A stretch of 64,000 bases of DNA from Unio delphinus (lineage: Eukaryota > Mollusca > Bivalvia > Unionida > Unionidae), in assembly GCA_029339505.1 (NCBI GenBank), contig JAQISU010000097.1, positions 3,261,001 through 3,325,000 on the forward strand, read 5' to 3'. The notes under the pieces were generated by a model. The model was not told the DNA's origin. It ran no database searches and saw only the letters and a list, made by a program, of their open reading frames with translations. Positions 51,596 through 62,951 of the stretch are shown here, piece after piece. Each line of letters opens with the position of its first letter. Within the stretch, counting starts at the first letter, position 1. Position numbers and translations under genes: made by a program.

Positions 51596-53011
51596 TTACA
51601 TATTTTCCACTGGTGCATCAATGATTCTCATACTTCCACCAACACCTTCAAGTAGCATTGATTTATCACTGAGAATGACAGCAACCGCTCTGTAATTAAT
51701 AATAGCACCAGGACGGGTTACACGGGCTCTGAAGTGTATATCAACGACAGATTGTCTTGTTAAATCAACATGTTCAAGTGAAAAGTAATAAATCGGATAG
51801 AGGCTTTTAAAATCAAGTTGAGATATTTGCAAACCAGTATCAACATTTTGATCACGTGCCATATTTGACAACAGGTTATGATATACACGTGCAATATGGT
51901 TGTGATTATAATCAAGTTGTATATCCTCAGATGGTTCCTGTTGGCCGTTTATTCTCAGCGAGACTTCTCTAACACCTAACTGATCAAATATCATATGGCT
52001 GCGTTCTTGATTACCCACTCGCGCATTATTTTGTAAGGCTACAAATATATGACGTGGAGCTGAAACACCTTGTTTTGATGCCAGATGCCATGTGAATGTA
52101 CCATCAACATTATCCTGTTTAATATCAGTGGTCACTGATAACCAACTCAACAACGACTTTCCTCCATGATCCATAAATGATAACAATTTTTCTTCTGTGG
52201 TGATTGATGGAGTTAACACTGGCATCCACAATGATAGTTTTGTTAAAATGACTTTACCCTCGGGAACCCCAGCATCACGCCAGATTGCATCATTATCAGT
52301 ACCCTTTCTCACGAGTGCTACTGTATGCTTCGCTCCATAAATAACTTTTCGGACGTTTCTACAGAATCCAAAAATATAATGCAGTGGAATCGCACATGAA
52401 AATTGTCGACGCTGTCCATGCAACGTTGCTATGCGTGTTGCAAACCCTAGGTTGTAGTTAGTAATATTATTTATGACATCAAAAGTACCAGCTGGTCTTG
52501 TATATCCGGCTGGTGCTGGATCAACTGCAGTGGCTAGTGTTGCCTTGACTCTAGAATACTGGACGTGTTCAGGGTAATCAGTAATATCCTTAGAAAACAT
52601 CATAGACGGACCCGCTGATCTTGTATAATCATCAGAATATCTTGCTAACCCTATGATTGTTGTGGCAACATCAACTTCACGGTCAATGGATTCAATTTCT
52701 TTTCCATCAATGAGATATCTAGCGCTTTCAAATAACGCCATGATACCGTTATTGACAAAACCAACTTTGATAGTTGGGTTATTGTTATATGGTGTATTAG
52801 CAGCTACATTTGTTACAAGTTCTCCTTGTACTTCAATAAATGCCTCACACGGTAGAAAATATTTACTGGTATCATGAACTTGAAGTTCAATTCGCGATCC
52901 GAGATCTGGTTGAACTGCGTGATAAGAATAAAATTGAAAATCGCGTACAGAATCATTCTTGAGCACTGGGGCATCCATATCAAATGCTGGATCAGGTGAC
53001 CGTTTGAACAT
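51596..53011 (-). CDS. Major capsid protein candidate, element 2 copy
   Basis: 471 residues, intact. Conserved with element 1 across the whole length (FDMDAPV, ALFESARYLIDGKEIESIDR, LWMPVLTPSI, YPIYYFSLEHVDL). The main differences are in loops near residues 68-80 and 140-180. An intact capsid gene inside a truncated element suggests recent insertion. Confidence 0.7.
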   Translation of the reverse strand: MFKRSPDPAFDMDAPVLKNDSVRDFQFYSYHAVQPDLGSRIELQVHDTSKYFLPCEAFIEVQGELVTNVAANTPYNNNPTIKVGFVNNGIMALFESARYLIDGKEIESIDREVDVATTIIGLARYSDDYTRSAGPSMMFSKDITDYPEHVQYSRVKATLATAVDPAPAGYTRPAGTFDVINNITNYNLGFATRIATLHGQRRQFSCAIPLHYIFGFCRNVRKVIYGAKHTVALVRKGTDNDAIWRDAGVPEGKVILTKLSLWMPVLTPSITTEEKLLSFMDHGGKSLLSWLSVTTDIKQDNVDGTFTWHLASKQGVSAPRHIFVALQNNARVGNQERSHMIFDQLGVREVSLRINGQQEPSEDIQLDYNHNHIARVYHNLLSNMARDQNVDTGLQISQLDFKSLYPIYYFSLEHVDLTRQSVVDIHFRARVTRPGAIINYRAVAVILSDKSMLLEGVGGSMRIIDAPVENM

Positions 53012-53073
53012 TTTATTATATTTATCATAGTCTAAATCGTGAAATCCGTAGGATTTTCATCGTAAAAGATTTT

Positions 53074-53514
53074 TCATCGTCGTGTTTTTTTAAAGCCACT
53101 TCCCGCTATCATGTTTGCTATCATGTTATTTTGGTCACTCGGAGTCACCAGCGATGCTAATTTTTCATCTACTGCGTTATTTATTATTTTACTAACACTT
53201 GCAGGCATTTCCGCTGTAGATGGCAATGGTATCGGTTTCTTTTTTCGCCTAACTAATGATGTTATTTTATTCTTCGCGGTTGAAAACGCATTTCCGGCAA
53301 GATCTCCAACAGCCCCAATACCCTTATCACCAATAACATCAATGGCTTTCATTCCTAGTTGTTTAGCTAACGGCATCACTTTTGGGGCCATTCTTGTAAA
53401 TAACCCTGCAATGGTATCACCGAAAGCATCTCCGTAATATGCTCTATAAACAGGCAATCGTGAATTAACTACATAGACACTGGCTGGTTTATCATGATTG
53501 TAGTGTATGATCAT
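53074..53514 (-). CDS. pX-like small basic protein, element 2 copy
   Basis: 146 residues, intact. Shares VYRAYYGDAFGDTIAGLF, the amphipathic MAPKVMPLAKQLGMKAID stretch, basic RRKKKPIP and terminal GSGFKKTRR with the element 1 protein. Confidence 0.6.
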   Translation of the reverse strand: MIIHYNHDKPASVYVVNSRLPVYRAYYGDAFGDTIAGLFTRMAPKVMPLAKQLGMKAIDVIGDKGIGAVGDLAGNAFSTAKNKITSLVRRKKKPIPLPSTAEMPASVSKIINNAVDEKLASLVTPSDQNNMIANMIAGSGFKKTRR

Positions 53515-53562
53515 TATTAAAAATCGTAGATTTCAATTGTAAAACAATTTTTCAATTCGTTT

Positions 53563-54453
53563 TCAGTCACTATGATACTCATTTTCCACTAAATCGCTAA
53601 TGAAACCTCGATATGTTTTGATATCCATGATACCACCTTGAAATAACCGTCTACAGATATCAGCTGCTTCATTAATTATTTCCGGTGAGTTATTTCCAGC
53701 TCGGAACCCTCCGATTAGAACATCTAATCGTGATATATCATTGATAACACTACCAGGACATACCCCACTTGGGGTCCCACTAGAATCTCTTAATCCCTTA
53801 CCGCTATAACCAGTTGCTTCATCCAGTTTATCATTATCATCAAGTTCTTCTTGTTTTGTTTGGCGTTTTCTTTCTTGTTGTAAATGATGATCAAAATTTC
53901 TCTTGAATTCTCGATATTTCGTCTTCCTTCTATCTATACTCCCGGTATTTATTTCATACACTATATCAGCCCATTCATTATGTGACATTCTATAATCCGT
54001 ATAATTGTCCGTGAAAAACTTCTCTTGTGAATCATAGCTGTTAGCAGCAAATTCACTTAAATTGCCCTCCTTCTCATTGAGAATTAGTTGTTTAGCTTTA
54101 TCGGTAAATAGTTCCGCTAATTTCTTTGATTTAGGTTGTCCACTAATTTGTTCTTTCTGAAATGATATATCCTGAGGAAGTGTTTTTAATGATTTTTTTG
54201 TTTGTTTAGTTCTTTTTGCTATTTTTTCTAACACAGGGAGTAAAGACTCTTCTTGTTTAGAAATTGCTGATGTTACATCCTCAGTTGCGCTAATTATCGG
54301 TTTAAATAACTGTTGTGTATCAGTAGAAAAGTCAGTCTGAAGACTCTGTCTCGCTTGCAGTTTATTCTTTACAGAGTCGCAAATTGGTATAAATCTCTTA
54401 ATTGCATCTAGTCGTTCACGAGCCAATCGGGTCGTTAATGCTTCATTGACCAT
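53563..54453 (-). CDS. Conserved late protein, element 2 copy
   Basis: 296 residues, intact. The N-terminal MVNEALTTRLARERLDAIKR and the C-terminal DISRLDVLIGGFRAGNNSPE and NEAADICRRLFQGGI blocks match element 1; the middle has diverged almost completely and is shorter. This pattern (fixed ends, free middle) suggests a linker or scaffold-like protein. Function unknown. Confidence 0.65.
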   Translation of the reverse strand: MVNEALTTRLARERLDAIKRFIPICDSVKNKLQARQSLQTDFSTDTQQLFKPIISATEDVTSAISKQEESLLPVLEKIAKRTKQTKKSLKTLPQDISFQKEQISGQPKSKKLAELFTDKAKQLILNEKEGNLSEFAANSYDSQEKFFTDNYTDYRMSHNEWADIVYEINTGSIDRRKTKYREFKRNFDHHLQQERKRQTKQEELDDNDKLDEATGYSGKGLRDSSGTPSGVCPGSVINDISRLDVLIGGFRAGNNSPEIINEAADICRRLFQGGIMDIKTYRGFISDLVENEYHSD

Positions 54454-56037
54454 TATTAAAAATCGTAGATTTCAATTGCAAACAATTTTTCAATTGTAAA
54501 ACAATTTCCCCCATCGATGATTAACTAATCGGAACCATCCATTAACGGTCCATCAATTTTTTATTCAGTGTGAAATATTTTTTAATCAGTGTGAAATATT
54601 TTTATCTTTTATTCAGTGTGAAATAATTTTATTTTTTATTCAGTGTGAAATATTTTTATTTTTTATTCAGTGTGAAATATTTTTATTTTTTATTCAGTGT
54701 GAAATATTTTTATTTTTTATTGTTGTGAAATATTTTTATTTTTTATTCAGTGTGAAATATTTTTATTTCTTATTCAGTGTGAAATATTATTATTTTTTAT
54801 TCAGTGTGAAATAGTTTTTATTGCTGTGAAATATTTTTTATTCAGTGTGAAATATTTTTATTTTTTATTGCTGTGAAATATTTTTATTTTTTATTCAGTG
54901 TGAAATATTTTTTATTCTATTCAGTGTGAAATATTTTTTATTCAGTGTGAAATAGTTTTTATTCAGTGTGTGTGAAATAGTTTTCACTCGCTATTTGTGA
55001 AATAGTTTTCACTCGCTATGTGTGAAATTATCGATTTTTTATTCGCTGTGAAATAGTTTTTATCCAGTGTGTGTGAAATTATCGATTTTTTATTCGCTGT
55101 GAAATAGTTTTTATCCAGTGTGTGTGAAAAAGTTTTATTTCTTATTCAGTGTGAAATATTTTTTATTCAATGTGTGAAATATTTTTATTTCTTATTCAGT
55201 GTGAAATATTTTTATTTCTTATTCAGTGTGAAATATTTTTATTTCTTATTCAGTGTGAAATATTTTTATTTCTATTCAGTGTGAAATATTTTTATTTCTT
55301 ATTCAGTGTGAAATATTTTTATTTCTTATTCAGTGTGAAATATTTTTATTTCTTATTCAGTGTGAAATATTTTTTATTCGCTGTGAAATTATCGATTTTT
55401 TATTCAGTGTGTGTGAAATAGGTTTTATTCAGTGTGAAATAGTTTTTATTCACTGTGTGTGAAATATTTTTTATTGCTGTGAAATATTTTTATTTTTATT
55501 GCTGTGAAATATTTTTATTTTTTATTGCTGTGAAATATTTTTATTTTTTATTCAGAGTGAAATATTTTTTATTCACTGATTTTGCCTATTTTTCACTGAT
55601 TTTTTGACAGTTTTTGTGGTTTTTTCATCGATTTTGTGCCATTTTGGTGGTTTTCAGTCGGGTCAAGTAGTCGATTTTGCATTGGATTTTCCATAAAGAA
55701 AAGCTGTTAGGATTGATTTTCAATGATTTTTAGCCATTTTTCATCAATTTTTGTCTGTTTTCATCGATTTTTAGCCATTTTTCATCGATTTTTGATTTTA
55801 AGAAAAACTCTGTAGGGTAAAGTAGTCGATTTTGCATTGGATTTTCCATAAAGAAAAGCTGTTACGATTCATTCAATGTGTGAAATATTTTTATTTCTAT
55901 TCAGTGTGAAATATTTTCACTGATTTTTTGACAATTTCAATCAAAAAATGCTAAAAAAATTAAAATCTCTTTGAGGGTCGGTCAAGTAGACAATTTCAAT
56001 CAAAAAATGACAAAATCTCTTTGAGGGTCGGTCACGG
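54454..56037. other. Expanded intergenic region of element 2
   Basis: About 1.6 kb against about 0.3 kb in element 1. It consists of the minisatellite at 54555-55575, then about 450 bases of T-rich sequence with repeated ATTTTTCATCGATTTTTAGCC and a repeated GTAGTCGATTTTGCATTGGA. The TATA/inverted-repeat of element 1 is not present in recognisable form. Confidence 0.75.
54555..55575. repeat. About 27-bp minisatellite in element 2
   Basis: Dozens of variable units built on TTATTCAGTGTGAAATATTT followed by a T-rich spacer; variants include GCTGTGAAATA and CAGTGTGTGTGAAATAG. It gives a repetitive 'CEIFLFLIQ'-type open frame (55170-55421), which is an artefact. Confidence 0.95.
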
Positions 56038-56394
56038 TCAAAATCGTTCATTTTCTTGAATTAACGCTCGTAGGTTTCTAATTTTAGAATTAACCTCTTT
56101 TTTCAATTCGTATTCGTTACCCAATTCTTTTCGTATTCCCTCTACGATAGTATATAACGGGACAAACACACTTACTTCACTGGAAAATGCAAGAGAGTCC
56201 CGAATAGAATTCTGAATTCGTTTGATTAGCGCATATTTCTTTGGCAGAATATACTTGTTGTTGTTAACTCCGTATTCTATATCCTGAAAATCAGACACAA
56301 TTTGATCAGGATTCAAACCATCTGATAGCATTATATCCTGACTTTTCAATTTTAAAATTTCAGCTATAATGCTATTCATAATTTCAGAATTCAT
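56038..56394 (-). CDS. Small conserved protein, element 2 copy
   Basis: 118 residues, intact, same length as the element 1 protein. Shares SDGLNPDQI, the LPKKYALIKRIQNSIRDSLA block and NLRALIQEN near the end. Confidence 0.6.
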   Translation of the reverse strand: MNSEIMNSIIAEILKLKSQDIMLSDGLNPDQIVSDFQDIEYGVNNNKYILPKKYALIKRIQNSIRDSLAFSSEVSVFVPLYTIVEGIRKELGNEYELKKEVNSKIRNLRALIQENERF

Positions 56395-56462
56395 ATTCTA
56401 TAACAATTACATATTTCTAAATGAAAAATATGACGCATCATACATAACTAAATTGAATTTTT

Positions 56463-56921
56463 TTAAATCGCCGTCTTGGTTATTCCCGACGCAACTTTTT
56501 GAACAGAAGATCGACAAATATTGAAATACCCACTGGCTTCATTCATTGATTGAAATATGTTTTCTTCGTTAGTTGCCGTATGAAATGATTTTACGGGTCT
56601 CTTCCCAACCGTTTTGCATTTTCCAGTTTTTCCTCTTTTGGTATTCTCACTCTGTGTAACAGCTTGCAGATTATCCAATTTGTTATTCTTTGGATTAGAA
56701 TCCTTATGATCGATAACAAAATCATCTTTGATCAATCCATTGTGACATTCATACACGAAACGATGATTGAGATAAGTTTTCTTTCCCCTAACAGTAAACA
56801 TCAAATACCCTTGATTATTCACAGCACCAACTAGTTTCTTCAGCCTACAGTGTCTGACAACACCATCACTGGATGATTCATAATTTTTAATCACTGGGTA
56901 TGGTCTGAATTCTTGGTTCAT
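56463..56921 (-). pseudogene. HNH endonuclease, element 2 copy, C-terminus lost
   Basis: 152 residues. The HNH core is kept (LNHRFVYECH, DDFVIDHKDSNPKNNKLDNL) and the NUMOD-like tail mostly present (MNEASGYFNICRSSVQKVAS), but the frame ends 15 or so residues early; the matching C-terminal stretch (about 56400-56462) continues in a shifted frame. The active centre looks intact, so the truncated protein could still fold. Confidence 0.7.
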
Positions 56922-56935
56922 TTGTATACATAATA

Positions 56936-57325
56936 CTATTTGTCTAATTCACTTTTTGGTTTAATAATAACATCACTGGAGAATCTTTCAATGTAGTCTT
57001 GAGGAGTTCTTATGATTTTATCCTTGTCAAGGACACAGTCAGTGTCAGAATTTTTGATTGAAAATCTATCGCATTTTCCATTTTTGATTCTTTTGTCATA
57101 ATAACGCTTCAATTCCCTGTATCGCTTACCACCACAATTTAGACACAATTGTGATTTTTCCCTGACCCCAACCCCACATCGAATACAAGGTAACGGACCA
57201 AGGCTTCCACGTCGAAAACTTTGCATATGATACCCACAGAACTCCTTTCTGCATGATTTGTTACAAGGAGTCACTGATCTAACCATGAGCCATTTGCAAT
57301 GATTCATTATACATAAATCTTTCAT
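56936..57325 (-). CDS. Zinc-binding protein, element 2 copy
   Basis: 129 residues, intact. All conserved cysteines present (CNKSCRKEFCGYHMQ, CIRCG, LCLNCGGKRYRELKRYY). Lacks the 8-residue tandem repeat of element 1; the tail is unique until the shared IRTPQDYIERF motif. Confidence 0.6.
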   Translation of the reverse strand: MKDLCIMNHCKWLMVRSVTPCNKSCRKEFCGYHMQSFRRGSLGPLPCIRCGVGVREKSQLCLNCGGKRYRELKRYYDKRIKNGKCDRFSIKNSDTDCVLDKDKIIRTPQDYIERFSSDVIIKPKSELDK

Positions 57326-57349
57326 TTAAATGCTTGTTTTAATTATAGT

Positions 57350-58755
57350 ATGAAGGAGTTTGAGAGATTATCGAAAATTAAGCCCTGGAAAAATGTTAAA
57401 TTCAATCTCGATAGAGTTTCTGATACACCAAAGAATAAAATTTCTGATAGAACCATGATTAGTAAAATCAGAGACTATTTTAATGAATTCAAGCGTGATG
57501 GGGCATCTCACTGTTGTTCAACATTTCGAATTGATGGCCGTGTTGACGCTACCATGAATGATGAAAAAGCAGCAGGGATAATCTCACATCTTTCGCGGGA
57601 AAGGCATTTTTTAGAATCAAATTCCTTATCCGTGACGATACTGGAGATTGGATTATTCGTGATAAATACGAGCCAATTCTCAAGGACAAAAAAAACTGTC
57701 ACTGTGAGTCAAGATTCCAAACCAGGAATTTTGACTGGAATTGACAAACCATACTACGAGAGATCTTATCCTGTAACAGCAGTTGTTTACGGCATATATC
57801 CGTTAAATGAAAAACCCGATATTGCAAAACTAGCACCCATGAAATATTCTTCGTCAAGGCTCAATTGTGTAGCAACACGAATAATAGAACACTTCACAAA
57901 TGCGTCCCGGGGAAATAAATTGACTGATATAAGACGAAAAAAATAACCGAATGGGAATTAACAGTGAAACAGAATGGGGCAACAATTCAGGATATAGTTA
58001 AATTAGAAACATCATTGAGATTTCCAATATCAGTAACGACAATAACCGGAGAAGTATTATACGAATCAAAATATAAATCAAATGGAACTCCAATACAAAT
58101 TATTGATCATAACGAACACGCGTGATCATCCGCAGTAACAATATTCCCACGGGATAGAACCGTGAGATATATACCCCAAACCGAAGAGGTTTTTTTCCGA
58201 GCAGAATTTTTTTTTTTTTGATGCTATTTTCAATTTGAGTAAAAAAGATCCTGTGTCGATGTGGCTTTTTCATAGTGCTGCAGACGATGAATGTGGATTC
58301 GATCAGTTTGTAAGACCCAACGGAGAATTGTACCGTACTGAAGAGCTTCATAATCAAATGAAAAAACTAGCTAGTGAGTTTTTCTCTCCAGAGAGTTCTC
58401 TGGGGGAAATCGAAGATTTCAACGACGAACAATTATTAACAAACTGTTTTACACTACCATTAATTGCAGCACAATTTGCTAGGAGGAAAAACGCGTGGAA
58501 ACCAACACGAAGTGAATTTCTATCAGATGTTAGATTGAGCTGTCTTGAATACAGTCATGGATGGTTATGGAATACAAAATATGACACTAAAATCGTTATT
58601 TCCGTTGATATGATTGCGTGTTATCCAGGGAGTTTTCTCGGGTATGGAGAATGCGCTGAATACTTCAAACGATTTGGACACCCCACACACGAAATGGCTC
58701 GTGTTACGATTAATGGACCACTGCCCGATTTTGATTTAACAGGATTCGCTTGAGT
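57350..58755 (+). pseudogene. PolB of element 2, broken and truncated
   Basis: Homolog of the N-terminal part of the element 1 polymerase. It is open at 57350-57946, then frameshifted near 57945, with another stop near 58120 and damage around a T15-like run at 58206. It reopens at 58235-58753, where motif A (SVDMIACYPGSFLGYGE) is present. A stop (TGA) follows PDFDLTGFA, and satellite sequence starts at about 58758. Motifs B and C, the helicase and HNH parts are missing. The N-terminal tandem repeat of element 1 is absent; only one related unit is seen. Confidence 0.9.
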
Positions 58756-58757
58756 AG

Positions 58758-60835
58758 TATCATTTGTGATTTTAAATCAGATAGACTTTGATACTAGTAT
58801 GTCTGGTAATCATGACTAGCTTATTCAGGTAATACTACTAGTTATGACTTAACTTGTATAAAAATATCCACCAAAAATAATTGAAGATCTGAATTGTGCT
58901 TCAAACTATGAACATATGGCAAATTGATCTGCCTAACCAAACTAGACTTCTCCAATACTCGACGCACTGTTGGTCGGAAATTGTTTCGAGGGTTAGTTCA
59001 ACTTCCAGTTTTGATTCCAATCAAATAGGTGTCCTAGATAACAGTTGTAGTATCTTTGGCTGGGATATTAGTAGTTGCATACACGACCACGAAACATTCG
59101 TAATTGTTCATATTGTCAAACAGAAGAAAAAAAAACGAATTCGATGCCGACTTAAAGTTTACTTTAAACTTTATATTGATACTGTCCATCCACCCATCCA
59201 TCCATCCATAAATACGTTCGAGCGTGTGTGTGCATGTATACATACATACATACAAACCTACATACATAAATAATACATACAAACAGACAGACAGACAAAC
59301 AGACATACATTACACACACATACAAACACCTATATAGATAATTACGAATATTTCATTGAAATGAAGTGTTGTATGACCATATTTGGAAATTATGAGAAAT
59401 GACTAGCTATAAAGTTTGCAATGGAGTATATTTGAAATCAATCGACAATCATAGGCAGGTCATCGCATTCAAAGGTATATATTCCTTTGAAGTTAAATAG
59501 TACTACTCAAATCATGTGATTTTAAATCAGATCGACTTTGATACTAGATACTAGTATGTCTGATAATCATAACAAGCTTATTCGGGTAATAATATTAGTG
59601 ATACATACATACATACATACATACATACATACATACATACATACATACATACATGCATGCATGCATGCATGCATGCATGCATGCATGCATGCATGCATGC
59701 ATTCATACATACATACATACATACATACATACATACATACATACATACATACATACATACATACATACATACATACATACATACGTATAAATGATACACA
59801 ATTTCTTTGAAATCTTTTCTGCTTTCCCTTTTTCTTCTATAACCTATAATAATCTTCGTCTTCCAACGGTATGTGCACGCTTTCTATGGGATTTGTCAGT
59901 ATTATCTGGGCATACCCTAGGGTCTATGGGACTTCATTGTGAAATTTAGAGGTTGCACTCTGGGTTATATGATTGTTTAACATGGGTGGGGTACTCTCGA
60001 ATCAGATAGACTTTGATACTAGTATGTCTGATCATCATGAGTAGCTTATTCAGGTAATAATACTAGTTCTGACCTGACTTGTATAACAATATCTACAAAA
60101 AATAATTGAAGATCAACGTGCTTCAAACTATGAATATATGCTAAATTGATCTCCCTATTCTAATGAGGCTATTCCAATACTCGACGCACTGTGGGTCAGA
60201 AATTGTTTCGAGGGTTAGTTCAACTTTCAGTTTCGATTCCAGTCAAATAGATGTCCTAGTTCCCAGTTGTAGTATGTTTGCTTGAAAATTAGTAGTTGCA
60301 TACACGGCCACGAAGCAGTCGTTATTGCTGATATTGTAAATCAAATCAAACAAAATGAATTTGCTGCCGACTTAAAGTTAAGTTTGAACTTTATATTACT
60401 ACTGTCCGTCCACTAATCAATCCATCCATCAAATGTACGGGCGTGATAGGCGTGTGTTCACTTTTACATACATACATGCATGCATACATAGATACATACA
60501 TACATACATACATGCATGCATGCATACATACATGCATGCATGCATGCATGCATACATACATACATACATACATACATACATACATACATACATACATACA
60601 TACATACATACATACATACATACATACATACATACATACATGCATGCATGCATGCATGCATGCATGCATGCATACAGACAGACAGGCAGACACACACATA
60701 TATTGATAATTAAGCATATTACCATAGAAAATGATTTGTTGTATGACCATATTTGGAAACAACGACAACAAACTAGCTATACAGTTTGCAATGGAGTATA
60801 TTTGGAATCAATCGACATTAATAGACCAAAATTTT
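58758..60835. repeat. Satellite-like block with ACAT/ATGC arrays, right side
   Basis: Same unit family as 42980-47577, with GTTTGCAATGGAGTATATTT at 59420 and 60785, long (ACAT)n and (GCAT)n arrays at about 59602-59783 and 60466-60676, and the other marker phrases. Open frames of repeated C-M-Y-V, Y-I-H-T or M-H-A-C are artefacts. It ends where relic 4 begins. Confidence 0.88.
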
Positions 60836-60923
60836 AAAAAACCTCAAGACTATATTACTAGATTTTCAATAAGTAATAATTAAGCCAAATAATTAGTTAG
60901 ACAAATAATATATATCCATATAA

Positions 60924-61356
60924 ATGAACCAAAACTTTCAACCATATCCCGTCTCGTGATGGTATGGTCAGACACCACAGATTGAAAAAACCATTCTGGT
61001 TTGTTGACAATCAAGGATATCTTAGATTTAATGCTGGAGGGAAAAATCATTATTGACACAGATTTGCGTTCGAATGTTTCAAAGGATTGATCAAAGATGG
61101 TCTTGCAATTGATCATATTGATTCGGATGTTACAAATAAGAAATTGGAAAACCTACAGGCTATTACTCAGAGTGAAAATACCAAACGAGGTTGTACTGGA
61201 AAATACCCGAAAATTGCAAAATCTGTCAGATCTTTTAATATAAAAAATAACGAAGAAATAATATTTCAATCAATGAATGCAGCCGGAAAGTATTTTGATA
61301 TTTGCCAACCTTTGGTTCGACGCATTGTAGAACGAATGCAAAATTCTGCGCTTTGA
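60924..61356 (+). pseudogene. HNH endonuclease remnant of relic 4
   Basis: Starts ATGAACCAAAAC at 60924 (MNQNFQPYPV), hits a stop after about 11 codons and another near 61056, then is open from 61087. The core reads GLAIDHIDSDVTNKKLENLQ and the NUMOD-like tail MNAAGKYFDICQPLVRRIVE. The catalytic-looking core is kept in spite of the stops. Confidence 0.8.
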
Positions 61357-62515
61357 AAACGATTTAAAAATAAAATTAAATTTACATGCATCTATATTCT
61401 ATTTTGTACTGTGTATATAACACCAAGGGGAATAACTCGTGTAGGCATGTGTATATAGTCCTGAAACAGAGATAACTATTTTGTTGTTCATGGGAATAAT
61501 CATGTATTCTTTATCTGATCTATTTTGTCAAAAAACGAGTCAAACAAATGAGTATTTACAAATATGGTATTCTTTTTTGGGGATACCGTTTTCAGGTATC
61601 TTGATTTGTTTAGGTGCTGTCAAAAATCATAATTAAGTTACACGAGAGTAAAAATCACACACTACTGTTATTCATTTCATGTATTAGTCATTTTTTATAG
61701 TATACAACCGGTTCTCATATTGGGGCTTCGAAGTTCATCATAAAACCACTCTACGTCACACCGTCACGCGGTGCGAATGTGTTTTTGCGTTCACTCGGGT
61801 TGATTTTGTGGGGGTAGAGTGGTTTAGTTGAAAGTAGATTATAGCCCCTTTGTGTATTGTATTGTCCTTTGAATAGATGTAGATATGTATATAAATACAA
61901 ACCACGCCTTATTGGAATTCGCTAGACAGTTGTTGACAGGCTAGGTAATCTGATAGGCTGTCGTCATTCATTTTGGGCTCGCTAGACTGATGGTGACAGG
62001 CTAGGAGTTCCGATATGTCATCAGTGCCGTCCTTTGTATATATAGAAATATATGTATATCTCTAGGCATAATAAGATGCGAAGGCACCTTACAGCGACAG
62101 AAATTGTGATGTCTCTATATACATATATGTTGCGACGTCATACACCAAGAACGCCCTCTTGAGGTTCTAGACCGTTATTTGGCGGGTTAGATCCTCACAC
62201 GAGGACTGTGTTTCGTGTTTCCCCTGGGCCTTCTCACATGCGAAGGCACTTCAGTGGCCCACATGGGGTTGTGTTTTCTTTATACATGTGACTTCTGGAC
62301 TTCTAGCATGTGAGGGCATTTTAGGAGTTCACATGAGGTCTTTCATGTATATCTCTAGGCGTAATAAGATGCGAAGGCACCTTAGAGCGACAGAGATTGT
62401 ACCGTCTTATATACCTTACATGTATATCTCTAGGCGTAATAAGATGCGAAAGCACGTAAGAGCGACAGAGATTGGTACATCTTATATAATAACGGGTCAA
62501 AATTGACCCCCAGTT
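61357..62515. other. Insert inside relic 4 with about 65-bp repeats
   Basis: About 1.2 kb not matching elements 1 or 2. Three copies of a unit with ATATCTCTAGGCGTAATAAG and ATGCGAAGGCACCTTAGAGC begin near 62057, 62347 and 62421. Two related GACAGGCTAGG-type pieces stand near 61930-62000. No coding text recognised. Could be another mobile element. Confidence 0.5.
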
Positions 62516-62525
62516 TTTATATTAG

Positions 62526-62745
62526 ATGTAAATGAATCATTAGTTTATAATAGCGATCTAAATAAATTCATTCCGTTATTTACCGCAGTCGAAAAAGTTA
62601 AAGCTGAACTCGGGCAACAATACCAGGTCAGGCGTACAATAAATTCCAGGATTAAAATGATAAAGGAAATCATTAAACATAATAATACACTTGAAAACAC
62701 TGCGTGTTTTGAAAATGAAACTATACATGTTTCGAAAACATAACA
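62526..62745 (+). pseudogene. C-terminal half of the small conserved gene (relic 4)
   Basis: Reads NESLVYNSDLNKFIPLFTAV then KVKAELGQQYQVRRTINSRI, clearly matching the C-terminal half of the 118-residue protein (element 1: DSLAFSSDVSVFAPLYTIVE). The N-terminal half is missing, replaced by the 61357-62515 insert. Confidence 0.75.
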
Positions 62746-62862
62746 CATGAACATGTTTTTGAAACAGGAAGTTAGAAATGAGACATGTTATGGGATTACT
62801 CACATGGAACGATTTGTGTGGGTTTGAAATTCTATAACATTAGTAAGGTGAACTGTTATTTT

Positions 62863-62940
62863 TTTATCACTAGTGATAAATCACTGACAGGGAAGTGAAA
62901 CTGGGGGTGTGTTTAACTGCTACAATTAAATCGTATATAA
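62863..62940 (+). promoter_or_regulatory. Palindrome and TATA box in relic 4
   Basis: Perfect 18-bp palindrome TTTATCACTAGTGATAAA at 62863-62880, then GTATATAAGT at about 62933, 18 bases before the ATG of the late gene (62952). It lies at the same gene junction as the TATA/inverted-repeat of element 1, though the sequence differs. Confidence 0.5.
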
Positions 62941-62951
62941 GTTTATTTATA

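Larger units (their letters stand above)
47578..58757. mobile_element. Element 2: truncated, rearranged Maverick
   Basis: Same gene order and strands as element 1 from the penton-like gene to PolB, with proteins mostly similar but clearly diverged. The left end starts AGCAGCAGAGAGGGTGAA at 47578, in the middle of a satellite unit (after TTGAAGATC). The right end is missing: PolB is cut at about 58757, where satellite sequence resumes. Integrase, PLA2, most of the ATPase and the right TIR are absent. Non-autonomous and dead for self-mobilisation. Confidence 0.9.

Noticed and set aside
55170..55421. Open frame of repeated CEIFLFLIQ-like units
   Set aside because: It is a by-product of the 27-bp minisatellite in element 2.
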